13,772 nt of DNA from Paracoccaceae bacterium (GTDB lineage: Bacteria > Pseudomonadota > Alphaproteobacteria > Rhodobacterales > Rhodobacteraceae): the NCBI GenBank assembly GCA_027080755.1, contig JALWQC010000372.1, forward strand, positions 1 to 13,772, written 5' to 3'. Position 1 is the stretch's first letter; every line of letters begins with the position of its first letter. The notes below the pieces were generated by a model, which had not been told where the DNA came from, did no database searches, and worked only from the letters and a program-made list of their open reading frames with translations. Positions 1 through 6,092 of this stretch are shown piece by piece. A program made the position numbers and the translations under genes.

Positions 1-597
1 TTCCCGGCGCGGCTGGTGCAACTCGGGATCGCTGTACAACAGGAAATTCGCCCGCCAGAGCGGCTGCTCCGGCCGGATGGCCATAAACATGCGCAGCACC
101 CGTTTGGCCATGTCCTCGTCATAGTCTCCGACATTGCCGTGGATCCCCGCCAGCCCCCTGGTGAACTTTTCCTCCAGCGTCCAGCTGGCGGGAAAACACA
201 GGACGGCGGCGCTCAGGGACGGTTCGCCGTTCTGCCATTCCATCAGCAGAAGATCCTCCTGCACCAGACGGGCGGCGGCGATGATCGGGGCACCTTGCGC
301 GATATCCACCCTGCCCCCGTCGGGCCGCGTCACCACATCCCCCGCCCGTGCATAGCCGGCATCCAGCGCCCCCAGAACGGTTTGCAGCAGCTCTGCCTGC
401 GCGGGGCGGCTGTCGCGGGTTTCGCGGAAAACATCGGTGCGGCGGTCGCGCAACAGGGCCTCGCGATAGGCCATCTGCTCCGCGAACACCTCGTCACGCC
501 ACAGCCATTCCCCCGCCGGTACCGGCTGGATCCCGGGCAAACGGCGGGTCTTTTCCGCCATCCACGGCTTGAACGGCAAGCGCTGCTGGCAGATCAT
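1..597 (-). CDS. DUF3445 protein, heme-dependent oxidative N-demethylase-like (N-terminal part)
   Basis: The reading frame is open from an ATG at 595-597 to the window edge and gives 199 residues with no stop, so the C-terminus is missing. It begins MICQQRLPFKPWMAEKTRRL. It then shows a run that I recognise from DUF3445 proteins: a PGIQPV / EWLWRDEVFAEQMAYR segment near residues 20-45, LVQEDLLLM near 110, CFPASWTLEEKF near 134-145, GIHGNVGDYDED near 151-162, and a LWRANFLLYSDPELHQP segment at the cut end. Members of this family bind heme and act as the alpha subunit of oxidative N-demethylases on methylated amines, or are uncharacterised homologues. The start codon lies one base after the stop of the upstream glycosyltransferase (TGA-C-ATG), so the two are probably co-transcribed and translationally coupled. 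The family call is from memory of its motifs; the substrate is unknown. Confidence 0.75.
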   Translation of the reverse strand, partial: MICQQRLPFKPWMAEKTRRLPGIQPVPAGEWLWRDEVFAEQMAYREALLRDRRTDVFRETRDSRPAQAELLQTVLGALDAGYARAGDVVTRPDGGRVDIAQGAPIIAAARLVQEDLLLMEWQNGEPSLSAAVLCFPASWTLEEKFTRGLAGIHGNVGDYDEDMAKRVLRMFMAIRPEQPLWRANFLLYSDPELHQPRRE

Positions 598-598
598 G

Positions 599-1537
599 TC
601 ACCGCCCCGCCACCTCGGCATAGACCGGCAGCGAGGGCAGAAACAGCGAGCGCACCCGCCCGATGGCCGACAGCAGAAAATTGATCCACTGCGAGCGCAG
701 CTTGCGGAACAGGTTTTTACTGAAGGGGTAAACCAGCACCGTAGCAAGGCCATAGGTTACGAAGTTGATAAGAAACACAACCACATAAACCATACTGAGG
801 ATCCGCCCCCCGACCGGCCCGTAAAATATAATCGCCGACTGCCCCTGATTGTTCCCGCGTGAAATTCCGCGTGCAGCCATCACTTTCAGGGTCAGCCGTT
901 CCTCGTGCAGGTATTCCCGCACAATGGCATTTTCGACCCAGTGGATTGTAATACGGTTGCGCTTCAGAACCCGGGCGAAATGCGTATCCTCCCCCCCGCT
1001 CAGATTGAAGGCGGGGTGAAAGCGGATGCCGTAGCCCTCCGGATCGACCACCGAGCGGTGAAAAAGGAAATTGGCCGTGGAAATATTCCAGGTCGGAATC
1101 CCGCTTCTGACCCCGACAGGCGGCCCGATATGATAGGCCGGACTGACCGTCCCGTCCTGTTCCAGCCGGTGATGCCGCCCGGCAAAGGCCAGACCTGTCG
1201 GGTATTTCTGCATCACGTTCAACATTTCCACCAGCCATTGCGGATCCACGATCAGGTCGTCATCCATAAACGCCATCCAGTCCCCTTCCCCGTCGAGAAA
1301 GGCCTCGATCGCGCCGTTGCGGGCATGAACCAGCCCGGTTTCGGGGACATGGGCATAGCGGATATCCAGCCGGCCGGCAAAATCCTGCACAATGCTTTCC
1401 GCCTGCTCCTTCGGGCCGTTTTCCACCACGATAAATTCGATATCCGAGCGCGGATCCCCTGCCATATTCACACAGGATTCCAGCATATTGCGCAACAACA
1501 CCGGCCGTTGGCGTGTGCAAATTGCAACACTTATCAT
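599..1537 (-). CDS. Family 2 glycosyltransferase, cassette copy A
   Basis: The protein has 312 residues. The start is the ATG at 1535-1537, with GGGA nine bases upstream; a longer TTG-initiated frame would run over the ribosome site of the divergent gene. The N-terminus MISVAICTRQRP is the first strand of a GT-A fold. TGLVHARN lies at 67-74, the metal/nucleotide-binding DDD triad at 92-94 within WMAFMDDDLIVDP, and SGGEDTHF at 180-187, which is the acceptor-side acidic motif. A long hydrophobic stretch at about 246-271 and a second weaker one at 285-300 suggest C-terminal membrane association. The whole protein is homologous end to end to the copy at 4728-5681, including the shared RSLFL C-terminal motif. 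It diverges from a tiny hydrophobic protein gene and is followed after one base by the DUF3445 gene. Donor sugar and acceptor cannot be read from sequence. Confidence 0.88.
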   Translation of the reverse strand: MISVAICTRQRPVLLRNMLESCVNMAGDPRSDIEFIVVENGPKEQAESIVQDFAGRLDIRYAHVPETGLVHARNGAIEAFLDGEGDWMAFMDDDLIVDPQWLVEMLNVMQKYPTGLAFAGRHHRLEQDGTVSPAYHIGPPVGVRSGIPTWNISTANFLFHRSVVDPEGYGIRFHPAFNLSGGEDTHFARVLKRNRITIHWVENAIVREYLHEERLTLKVMAARGISRGNNQGQSAIIFYGPVGGRILSMVYVVVFLINFVTYGLATVLVYPFSKNLFRKLRSQWINFLLSAIGRVRSLFLPSLPVYAEVAGR

Positions 1538-1617
1538 TATTTTCAATCCCGCAGTAGACAGACGGTATATTTCTATACTACAACACCCTTGCAAACAAAC
1601 AAAATTTGGAGATTCCA
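1538..1617. promoter_or_regulatory. Divergent intergenic region, copy A
   Basis: These 80 A/T-rich bases separate the start codons of glycosyltransferase A and small protein A and must hold both promoters. On the plus strand TATACT at 1574-1579 is a good -10 candidate about 38 bases before the small-protein ATG, but no convincing -35 sits at the right distance. GGAG at 1608-1611, six bases before the ATG, is the ribosome site of the small gene. The string GGAGATT-C/G-CAATG around that start is shared with copy B; the rest of the region is not. Confidence 0.35.
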
Positions 1618-1821
1618 ATGTTCAAGACACTTCGCATCGCTGCCGCTGGCGTTCTCGCCGCCGGTGCTGCCGCCGCCGGTACCGTAGCTTACGTTGCCCC
1701 GGCTGCCCCCGTAATGGTTGAAGAGCCGGCCTCCATGGGCGGTTCCGGCATGTGGCTGATCCCGCTGATCGCTATCGCGCTGATCGCACTGGCCATGTCC
1801 CACAACAACAGCGGTTCCTAA
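1618..1821 (+). CDS. Small hydrophobic secreted/membrane protein, copy A
   Basis: The protein has 67 residues. The ATG is chosen because GGAG lies six bases upstream and the same arrangement is kept in copy B. The N-terminus has Lys3 and Arg6 followed by an Ala/Gly-rich hydrophobic run at 7-30, a likely signal peptide or membrane anchor. A short acidic-proline linker follows (VMVEEP, 32-37), then SMGGSGMW (39-46), then a second hydrophobic helix LIPLIAIALIALAM (47-60) and a short polar tail with Asn and Ser. Core residues 13-63 match copy B at 50 of 51 positions. The protein could be exported and held by its C-terminal helix, or form a two-helix hairpin. It resembles in outline other tiny Rhodobacterales proteins (signal, acidic linker, G-x-x-IPL helix), but I do not recognise a characterised family. 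Its terminator follows directly, so it is transcribed alone. Confidence 0.75.
   Translation: MFKTLRIAAAGVLAAGAAAAGTVAYVAPAAPVMVEEPASMGGSGMWLIPLIAIALIALAMSHNNSGS
1654..1806 (+). repeat. Direct repeat, copy A (core of small-protein gene)
   Basis: These 153 bases pair with 5773-5925 without gaps at 138 positions. Fourteen of the 15 differences are silent third-position changes and one changes Ile51 to Val. The last 30 bases (1777-1806) are identical to 5896-5925. Similarity drops at the first 12 codons and after the Asn codon at the end. Confidence 0.9.
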
Positions 1822-1854
1822 GTCCTTACCGACTTGACCTTGTTAAAAAATCAG

Positions 1855-1889
1855 AACACCGCCCCTGGAAACTCGGGCGGTGTTTTTTT
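1855..1889 (+). terminator. Rho-independent terminator of small-protein gene A
   Basis: A perfect 10-bp stem, AACACCGCCC at 1855-1864 with GGGCGGTGTT at 1875-1884, encloses a 10-base loop and runs into seven T's at 1883-1889. It lies about 34 bases after the stop codon, with an A-run at 1845-1850 just before it. Confidence 0.9.
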
Positions 1890-1977
1890 GTCCTCACTTT
1901 CGCGTAATCCTTTTGCAATAGGCTTGCCATTCGCCCGCAGCCCCCTAAATTCAGGGGAAACAGCAAAAGGATAGACC

Positions 1978-3201
1978 ATGCCAAGCGAAAAAATGACGTT
2001 CAAGGGCCATGCCGGTGACGAACTGGCCGCCCTTTTCGACAAACCCAGCGGCCCCGTTCTGGCCACGGCGGTTTTCGCGCATTGTTTTACCTGCTCCAAG
2101 GATATCATGGCGGCCAAGCGGATCTCGCAGCGGCTGGCCTCGGCCGGGATTGCGGTGCTGCGGTTCGACTTTACCGGCCTTGGCCATTCCGAAGGGGAAT
2201 TCGCCAACACGCATTTTACCTCCAACGTTCAGGATCTGAAACTGGCGGCGGAGCACCTTGCCAGCCTTGGCATGGCGCCCAGCCTTCTGATCGGGCATTC
2301 CCTTGGCGGGGCGGCAATTCTGAAGGTGGCGGGGGATATCCCCTCGGCCAGGGCGGTTGTCACGATCGGCGCGCCTTTCGATCCCTCGCATGTGGCGGCA
2401 AACTTCGGCTGTCATATCGACGAGATCCGCGAAAAAGGGCGGGCCGAAGTATCGCTGGCCGGTCGCGGATTTACCATCACACGCGAATTTCTGGACGACA
2501 TCGCCGGCGCCGAGCTGAAACCCGCCATCCACAACATGCACAAGGCGCTTCTGGTGTTGCACGCGCCAATGGACCAGACCGTTTCCATTGACAACGCGGC
2601 CGAGATTTTCATGGCCGCGCGCCATCCCAAAAGCTTTATCACGCTGGACAATGCCGATCACCTGCTAAGCAAGCCGGCCGATGCGGAATATGCGGCAGAT
2701 GTCATTGCCACATGGGCGACCCGCTATCTGGATCTGCCCAAACCCGCCGCCCCCATCGGCGCCCCCGAGGGCATCGTGCGCGTGAACGAGGTGAACCCGA
2801 ACGGTTTCCTGCAGGACATCGCCGTCGGCCCCAAACACCACGTTCTGGCGGACGAGCCGATTGCCTATGGCGGTACCGATCTGGGGCTGTCGCCCTATCA
2901 GCTGGTCTCGGCGGGGTTGGGGGCCTGCACCTCTATGACGATCCGCATGTATGCGCGGCGCAAGAAATGGCCGCTGGAACATGTCAGCGTCGATATCACC
3001 CACGACAAGATCCACGCCACCGATTGTGACCATTGCCACACCGAAACCGGCAAGGTGGACCAGTTCCGCCGTATCATCACGCTGGAAGGGGATCTGGACG
3101 CGGATCAACGCAAACGTCTGCTGGAAATCGCTGACCGCTGCCCCGTGCATCGCACCCTGCACAGCGAAATCGACATCGTAACGGAGGAGCGCAAGGATTA
3201 A
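1978..3201 (+). CDS. Bifunctional alpha/beta hydrolase - OsmC family protein
   Basis: The protein has 407 residues in two fused domains. Residues 1-250 form an alpha/beta hydrolase with nucleophile elbow GHSLGG at 106-111 (Ser108), a likely acid Asp199 (HAPMDQ) and His228 (NADHLL). Residues 262-402 form an OsmC-like domain with the two cysteines of the peroxidase family, Cys317 (LGACTSMT) and Cys388 (RCPVHRTL). OsmC proteins reduce organic hydroperoxides through this cysteine pair; the fused hydrolase may release or process acyl or peroxidised substrates. This fusion is known as a recurrent architecture in proteobacteria, but its physiological substrate is not settled. AAAGGA at 1966-1971, six bases before the ATG, supports the start. 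The gene follows small gene A and its terminator, so it should have its own promoter; I see only a weak candidate (TTGCCA 1924-1929, TAAATT 1946-1951). It converges with tnaA, 20 bases stop to stop. Confidence 0.92.
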   Translation: MPSEKMTFKGHAGDELAALFDKPSGPVLATAVFAHCFTCSKDIMAAKRISQRLASAGIAVLRFDFTGLGHSEGEFANTHFTSNVQDLKLAAEHLASLGMAPSLLIGHSLGGAAILKVAGDIPSARAVVTIGAPFDPSHVAANFGCHIDEIREKGRAEVSLAGRGFTITREFLDDIAGAELKPAIHNMHKALLVLHAPMDQTVSIDNAAEIFMAARHPKSFITLDNADHLLSKPADAEYAADVIATWATRYLDLPKPAAPIGAPEGIVRVNEVNPNGFLQDIAVGPKHHVLADEPIAYGGTDLGLSPYQLVSAGLGACTSMTIRMYARRKKWPLEHVSVDITHDKIHATDCDHCHTETGKVDQFRRIITLEGDLDADQRKRLLEIADRCPVHRTLHSEIDIVTEERKD

Positions 3202-3221
3202 CCCCGCGCCCCCCCCTTTCA

Positions 3222-4586
3222 TCAAAGCGGTTCGAAATGGCAGGTGAAATGGCGCATCAGGGCCGGTTCTTTCGTGATACGATAGCCGCGCAGGTCGTCC
3301 ATATGCGCCGCCAGTTCGCCGAAACATTCGACGATATAATCGGCGTGTGACTGCGTATAGGTGCGCCGCGGAATGGCCAGACGCACCAGATCCATCGCCG
3401 CGGGAACCTCGTTGCCGTCGGGCTGGCGGCCGAACATCACCGTGCCGATCTCGCAACTGCGGATCCCCCCGATTTCATAAAGCGCCACCGCCACCGCCTG
3501 TCCGGGATATTCCAGCGGCGCCACATTCTTCAGCCAGGCGCGTGCGTCGATAAACACCGCATGCCCGCCCGCCGGTTTCACCACCGGAATCCCGAGGGCC
3601 TCCAGCCGTTCAATGATATATTCGTTGGTGCGGATGCGGTAACGCAGGTAATCCTCGTCCACGATCTCGCTTAAGCCTTGCGCGATGGCCTCCAGATCGC
3701 GGCCGGCCAGACCGCCATAGGTGGGAAAGCCCTCGGTCTGGATCAGACGGGCGCGGGCCAGTTCCGCCAGCTCGGGGTTGTTCAGCGCCAGCCAGCCGCC
3801 GATATTGGCAAAGGCGTCTTTCTTGGCGCTCATGGTCATGCCGTCGGCATCGGCGAAACAGTCGCGCACGATATCCTCTATCGCACGGTCCCCCTGCCCT
3901 TCCTCGCGCATTTTGATGAAATAGGCGTTTTCGGCAAAGCGGCAGCCGTCGATAATAAAGGGCCGCCCGTGCGCCTTGGCGATCTTTGCCACCGCGCGGA
4001 TATTTTCGAGGCTGACCGGCTGCCCCCCGCCGGCATTGTTGGTAATGGTCAGCATCACACAGGGCACGCTGTCGCCATGTTCCTGCAGATAGCTTTCCAG
4101 TTTCTCAAGGTCCATATTCCCCTTGAACGGATGCAGGTTGGCGGGGTCCTTGCCCTCGGCGATCACCAGATCATGGGCACGGGCGCCGCTGGCCTCTATG
4201 TTGCCGCGGGTGGTGTCGAAATGGGTGTTGGAGGGGAAATTCTTCCCCGTCCCGCCCAGAATGGAAAACAGGATCGCCTCGGCCGCGCGGCCCTGATGGG
4301 TGGGGATGATGTGGTCGAACGGCATCAGATTGCGCACGGCCGCCTCGAACCGCGCGAAAGAGGGCGATCCGGCATAGCTTTCGTCCCCGCGCATGATCGC
4401 GGCCCATTGCTCGGCGCTCATGGCACCGGTGCCGCTGTCGGTTAACAGATCGATAATGACATCCTGCGATTTCAGGGCAAACAGGTTGTAATCCACCGAT
4501 TTCAACAGCGCCTGCCGCTCGGCGCGGGTGGTCATGCGGATGGGTTCGACGGATTTTATACGAAACGGTTCGATGATGGTCTTCAT
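3222..4586 (-). CDS. tnaA: Tryptophanase (tryptophan indole-lyase)
   Basis: This PLP enzyme of 454 residues splits L-tryptophan to indole, pyruvate and ammonia. Family signatures are EPFRIKSVEP at 5-15, IDLLTDSGTGAMS at 45-57, PTHQGR at 95-100, GGQPVS at 187-192, RFAENAYFIK at 216-225, SAKKDA with the PLP lysine Lys256, and FPTYGGLAGRD at 287-297. The close relative tyrosine phenol-lyase is argued against at three specificity positions: Asp124 (E. coli TnaA Asp137; Thr in TPL), Ile380 in CEIG (TnaA Ile396; the phenol-binding Arg381 in TPL) and His446 in RHFT (TnaA His463; Phe in TPL). The start is the ATG at 4584-4586, with GGAGG at 4592-4596 five bases upstream; its length is close to that of both TnaA and TPL. 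It lies downstream of glycosyltransferase B on the same strand with a 141-bp gap. No tryptophan permease is next to it. Confidence 0.92.
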   Translation of the reverse strand: MKTIIEPFRIKSVEPIRMTTRAERQALLKSVDYNLFALKSQDVIIDLLTDSGTGAMSAEQWAAIMRGDESYAGSPSFARFEAAVRNLMPFDHIIPTHQGRAAEAILFSILGGTGKNFPSNTHFDTTRGNIEASGARAHDLVIAEGKDPANLHPFKGNMDLEKLESYLQEHGDSVPCVMLTITNNAGGGQPVSLENIRAVAKIAKAHGRPFIIDGCRFAENAYFIKMREEGQGDRAIEDIVRDCFADADGMTMSAKKDAFANIGGWLALNNPELAELARARLIQTEGFPTYGGLAGRDLEAIAQGLSEIVDEDYLRYRIRTNEYIIERLEALGIPVVKPAGGHAVFIDARAWLKNVAPLEYPGQAVAVALYEIGGIRSCEIGTVMFGRQPDGNEVPAAMDLVRLAIPRRTYTQSHADYIVECFGELAAHMDDLRGYRITKEPALMRHFTCHFEPL

Positions 4587-4636
4587 CAGGGCCTCCAAGG
4601 TTTGGCCCCGTTCATATGTGGCAACCCGTAACACAT
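4586..4636 (-). promoter_or_regulatory. Possible short leader reading frame ahead of tnaA
   Basis: A 16-codon frame begins at an ATG at 4634-4636 (a second in-frame ATG is at 4613-4615) and ends Lys-Pro-Trp-Arg-Pro-stop. Its TGA overlaps the tnaA ATG in a TGATG junction, and the tnaA ribosome site lies inside its Trp-Arg codons. E. coli tnaA has a leader peptide, TnaC, with an essential Trp and a terminal Pro before the stop, so a Trp codon and Pro-stop here are suggestive. However, the frame lacks a good ribosome site of its own, has no TnaC-like WFNxD motif, and short frames are common. The surrounding 4587-4727 gap shows no clear sigma-70 promoter and no terminator for the upstream glycosyltransferase. 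Confidence 0.2.
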
Positions 4637-4727
4637 CGGGGCCAGCGCCGCGGTTGCCGCATATCTGCGTGCCGCGCTCAGCGCCCAAAGGGTTGCGGGG
4701 GCAATCTGGAATCTCTGCCGTGGCTTG

Positions 4728-5681
4728 TCAATGCCCCTGCACGGTTTCATACCCCGCCTGTGGCGACAAAAACAGCGAGCGGATACATCCCGCCATAGCG
4801 GCGATCTTAAAGGCGGCCATCCCGATCTGTTCCGCCCCTTTTTCCCTGCTGAAAACCAGGATAACCGCCCCGGAAAGCAGATGTAAAAGGCCTTGAAAAC
4901 CGTATTTGTAAATCCATGCAACCGCCCGCAACCGCCCCGTAAACCCCCCGTGGTGTTTGCGGAATATATACCCGATATTCTGAAAAACACGGACAGTCCG
5001 GCGGAAACGGCCCCGAAACCCCGCGCGTTCCGGCAGGGCATCTTCTTCGCAGCGGGCCTCGTTCACCCAGCGTATTTTGCCCCCGTCCCGCCTTAACCTC
5101 CAGAATAGCTCTGTGTCTTCGCCACCGGACATGTTGAAATCGGGATCAAAGCGATAGCCGGAAACCGCATAAATATCCCGATGGAACAGGATATTTCCGG
5201 CCCCCGTGCTCCAGACAACTTCGCCGGTTTGGCAATTTGGATTTTTCTGCGGGGCAAACCATCGTGTCGCCCCTTCCCCCGGAATCACATCCACCGGACC
5301 GGCAAAAGCCCGGGCTTCGGGATAGGCCTGCATAACCCAGAGCATTGCCTCCAGCCACATAGGGTCCATGCGTTCGTCATCGTCGATGAACCCGATCCAG
5401 TCGCCCCCCGTTTCCAGCCCCTTCTCCACCGCCATATTGCGCGCATGCACCAGACCGGTTTTTTCCTGCCGGAAGGCCGAGATATCCAGACGGTCGCGAT
5501 AGTCCCGCACCACAGCCCCGCAATATTCCAGCGGGCCGTTTTCGATCAAAACCACCTGCAGGGAAACATTTTCCGGCCGCTTCAGCAGAACAACCGTATC
5601 CAGCAACCGGCGCAACATACGCGGGCGCTCGCGTGTGCAGATGGCAATCACCGCCGAAATTGGTGAATTATAGCTGGACAT
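4728..5681 (-). CDS. Family 2 glycosyltransferase, cassette copy B
   Basis: The protein has 317 residues. The start is the ATG at 5679-5681, since the upstream in-frame TTG lies inside the short divergent promoter region; the ribosome site is weak. GT-A features are AVIAICTRERP at 10-20, KTGLVHARN at 74-82, the DDD metal-binding triad at 100-102 in GFIDDDERMDP, NILFHRDI at 163-170 and SGGEDTELF at 185-193. The C-terminal third is basic, then hydrophobic at about 262-277 and 285-305, fitting attachment to the inner face of the membrane. Its paralogue at 599-1537 shares every motif in the same order and the RSLFL C-terminal motif, but most other positions differ. It diverges from small protein gene B, 55 bases away, just as copy A does from small gene A. 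Downstream is tnaA; no terminator is visible between them, so read-through is possible. Confidence 0.88.
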   Translation of the reverse strand: MSSYNSPISAVIAICTRERPRMLRRLLDTVVLLKRPENVSLQVVLIENGPLEYCGAVVRDYRDRLDISAFRQEKTGLVHARNMAVEKGLETGGDWIGFIDDDERMDPMWLEAMLWVMQAYPEARAFAGPVDVIPGEGATRWFAPQKNPNCQTGEVVWSTGAGNILFHRDIYAVSGYRFDPDFNMSGGEDTELFWRLRRDGGKIRWVNEARCEEDALPERAGFRGRFRRTVRVFQNIGYIFRKHHGGFTGRLRAVAWIYKYGFQGLLHLLSGAVILVFSREKGAEQIGMAAFKIAAMAGCIRSLFLSPQAGYETVQGH

Positions 5682-5736
5682 ATAAATTTTCTGACGCAAA
5701 ATACATTGTCACCATATTCTAGAAACGGAGATTGCA
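5682..5736. promoter_or_regulatory. Divergent intergenic region, copy B
   Basis: Only 55 A/T-rich bases lie between the start codons of glycosyltransferase B and small protein B, so the two promoters must overlap. GGAG at 5727-5730, six bases before the ATG, is the ribosome site of the small gene. On the plus strand CTGACG (5691-5696) and TATTCT (5715-5720) with an 18-base spacer form a weak sigma-70 candidate whose transcript start would fall almost at the ribosome site. Apart from the ribosome-site string it shows no clear similarity to region A. Confidence 0.3.
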
Positions 5737-5946
5737 ATGATCAAGGTAATTAGCGCTGCTCTCGCAGCAACCCTTGCCGCTGGTGCTGCTGCCGCCGGCA
5801 CTGTGGCTTACGTCGCCCCCGCCGCCCCCGTGATGGTGGAAGAGCCGGCCTCTATGGGCGGGTCCGGCATGTGGCTGATCCCGCTGGTCGCTATTGCGCT
5901 GATCGCACTGGCCATGTCCCACAACGGGAACGGAAACGGCGACTAG
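5737..5946 (+). CDS. Small hydrophobic secreted/membrane protein, copy B
   Basis: The protein has 69 residues and is a paralogue of the 67-residue protein at 1618-1821. The first 12 residues differ (Lys3 retained, no Arg6), and the tail is Gly/Asn repeats ending in Asp instead of Asn-Ser-Gly-Ser. Residues 13-63 are the same except Val51 for Ile. The layout is an Ala-rich N-terminal hydrophobic segment (5-30), an acidic-proline linker with VMVEEP (32-37), SMGGSGMW (39-46) and a C-terminal hydrophobic helix (47-60). Keeping the linker and Gly-rich turn unchanged points to a real function beyond simple membrane insertion. There are no cysteines or catalytic motifs. It is probably monocistronic: a terminator follows 24 bases after the stop and parE has its own promoter candidate. 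Function unknown. Confidence 0.75.
   Translation: MIKVISAALAATLAAGAAAAGTVAYVAPAAPVMVEEPASMGGSGMWLIPLVAIALIALAMSHNGNGNGD
5773..5925 (+). repeat. Direct repeat, copy B (core of small-protein gene)
   Basis: Partner of 1654-1806, in the same orientation and 4,119 bases away. Ungapped identity is 138 of 153; 14 of the 15 differences are synonymous. Confidence 0.9.
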
Positions 5947-5970
5947 AACCATAAAACAATACGCCTTTCG

Positions 5971-6001
5971 AAAACGCCGTGCTGCCCTGCGCGGCGTTTT
6001 T
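5971..6001 (+). terminator. Rho-independent terminator of small-protein gene B
   Basis: A 9-bp perfect stem, AAAACGCCG at 5971-5979 with CGGCGTTTT at 5992-6000, has a 12-base loop and a T-run at 5997-6001. The A-run on the left arm could also let it act on minus-strand transcripts. Confidence 0.8.
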
Positions 6002-6025
6002 GTTGCCCATAACACCCACAACATA

Positions 6026-6055
6026 TTGTCGTTCCCCCGCAACTTCTGCCATAAT
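6026..6055 (+). promoter_or_regulatory. Sigma-70-like promoter candidate for parE
   Basis: TTGTCG at 6026-6031 and CATAAT at 6050-6055 are separated by 18 bases. Transcription would begin near 6062, leaving a leader of about 30 bases before the parE ATG. It lies just after the terminator of small gene B, where a new promoter is expected. Confidence 0.5.
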
Positions 6056-6092
6056 ATAGAAAAACAAAGAAGCAGACAGAATCGGGCCCCTT

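Noticed and set aside
16..684. A 222-codon open frame on the plus strand at the left edge
   Set aside because: It runs opposite the DUF3445 and glycosyltransferase A coding regions, which have recognisable family motifs in the minus strand; low-complexity Pro/Arg/Gln-rich product.
1606..1617. Upstream TTG start that would add four residues to small protein A
   Set aside because: The TTG overlaps the GGAG ribosome site, and copy B keeps the same spacing to the ATG, so the ATG at 1618 is the start.
3202..3221. Terminator between the convergent OsmC fusion and tnaA genes
   Set aside because: The 20-base gap is a C-run with no stem; nothing there forms a hairpin with a T-run.
3222..4586. Tyrosine phenol-lyase as the identity of the PLP lyase
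   Set aside because: Asp124, Ile380 and His446 match tryptophanase; the phenol-binding arginine of tyrosine phenol-lyase is replaced by Ile.
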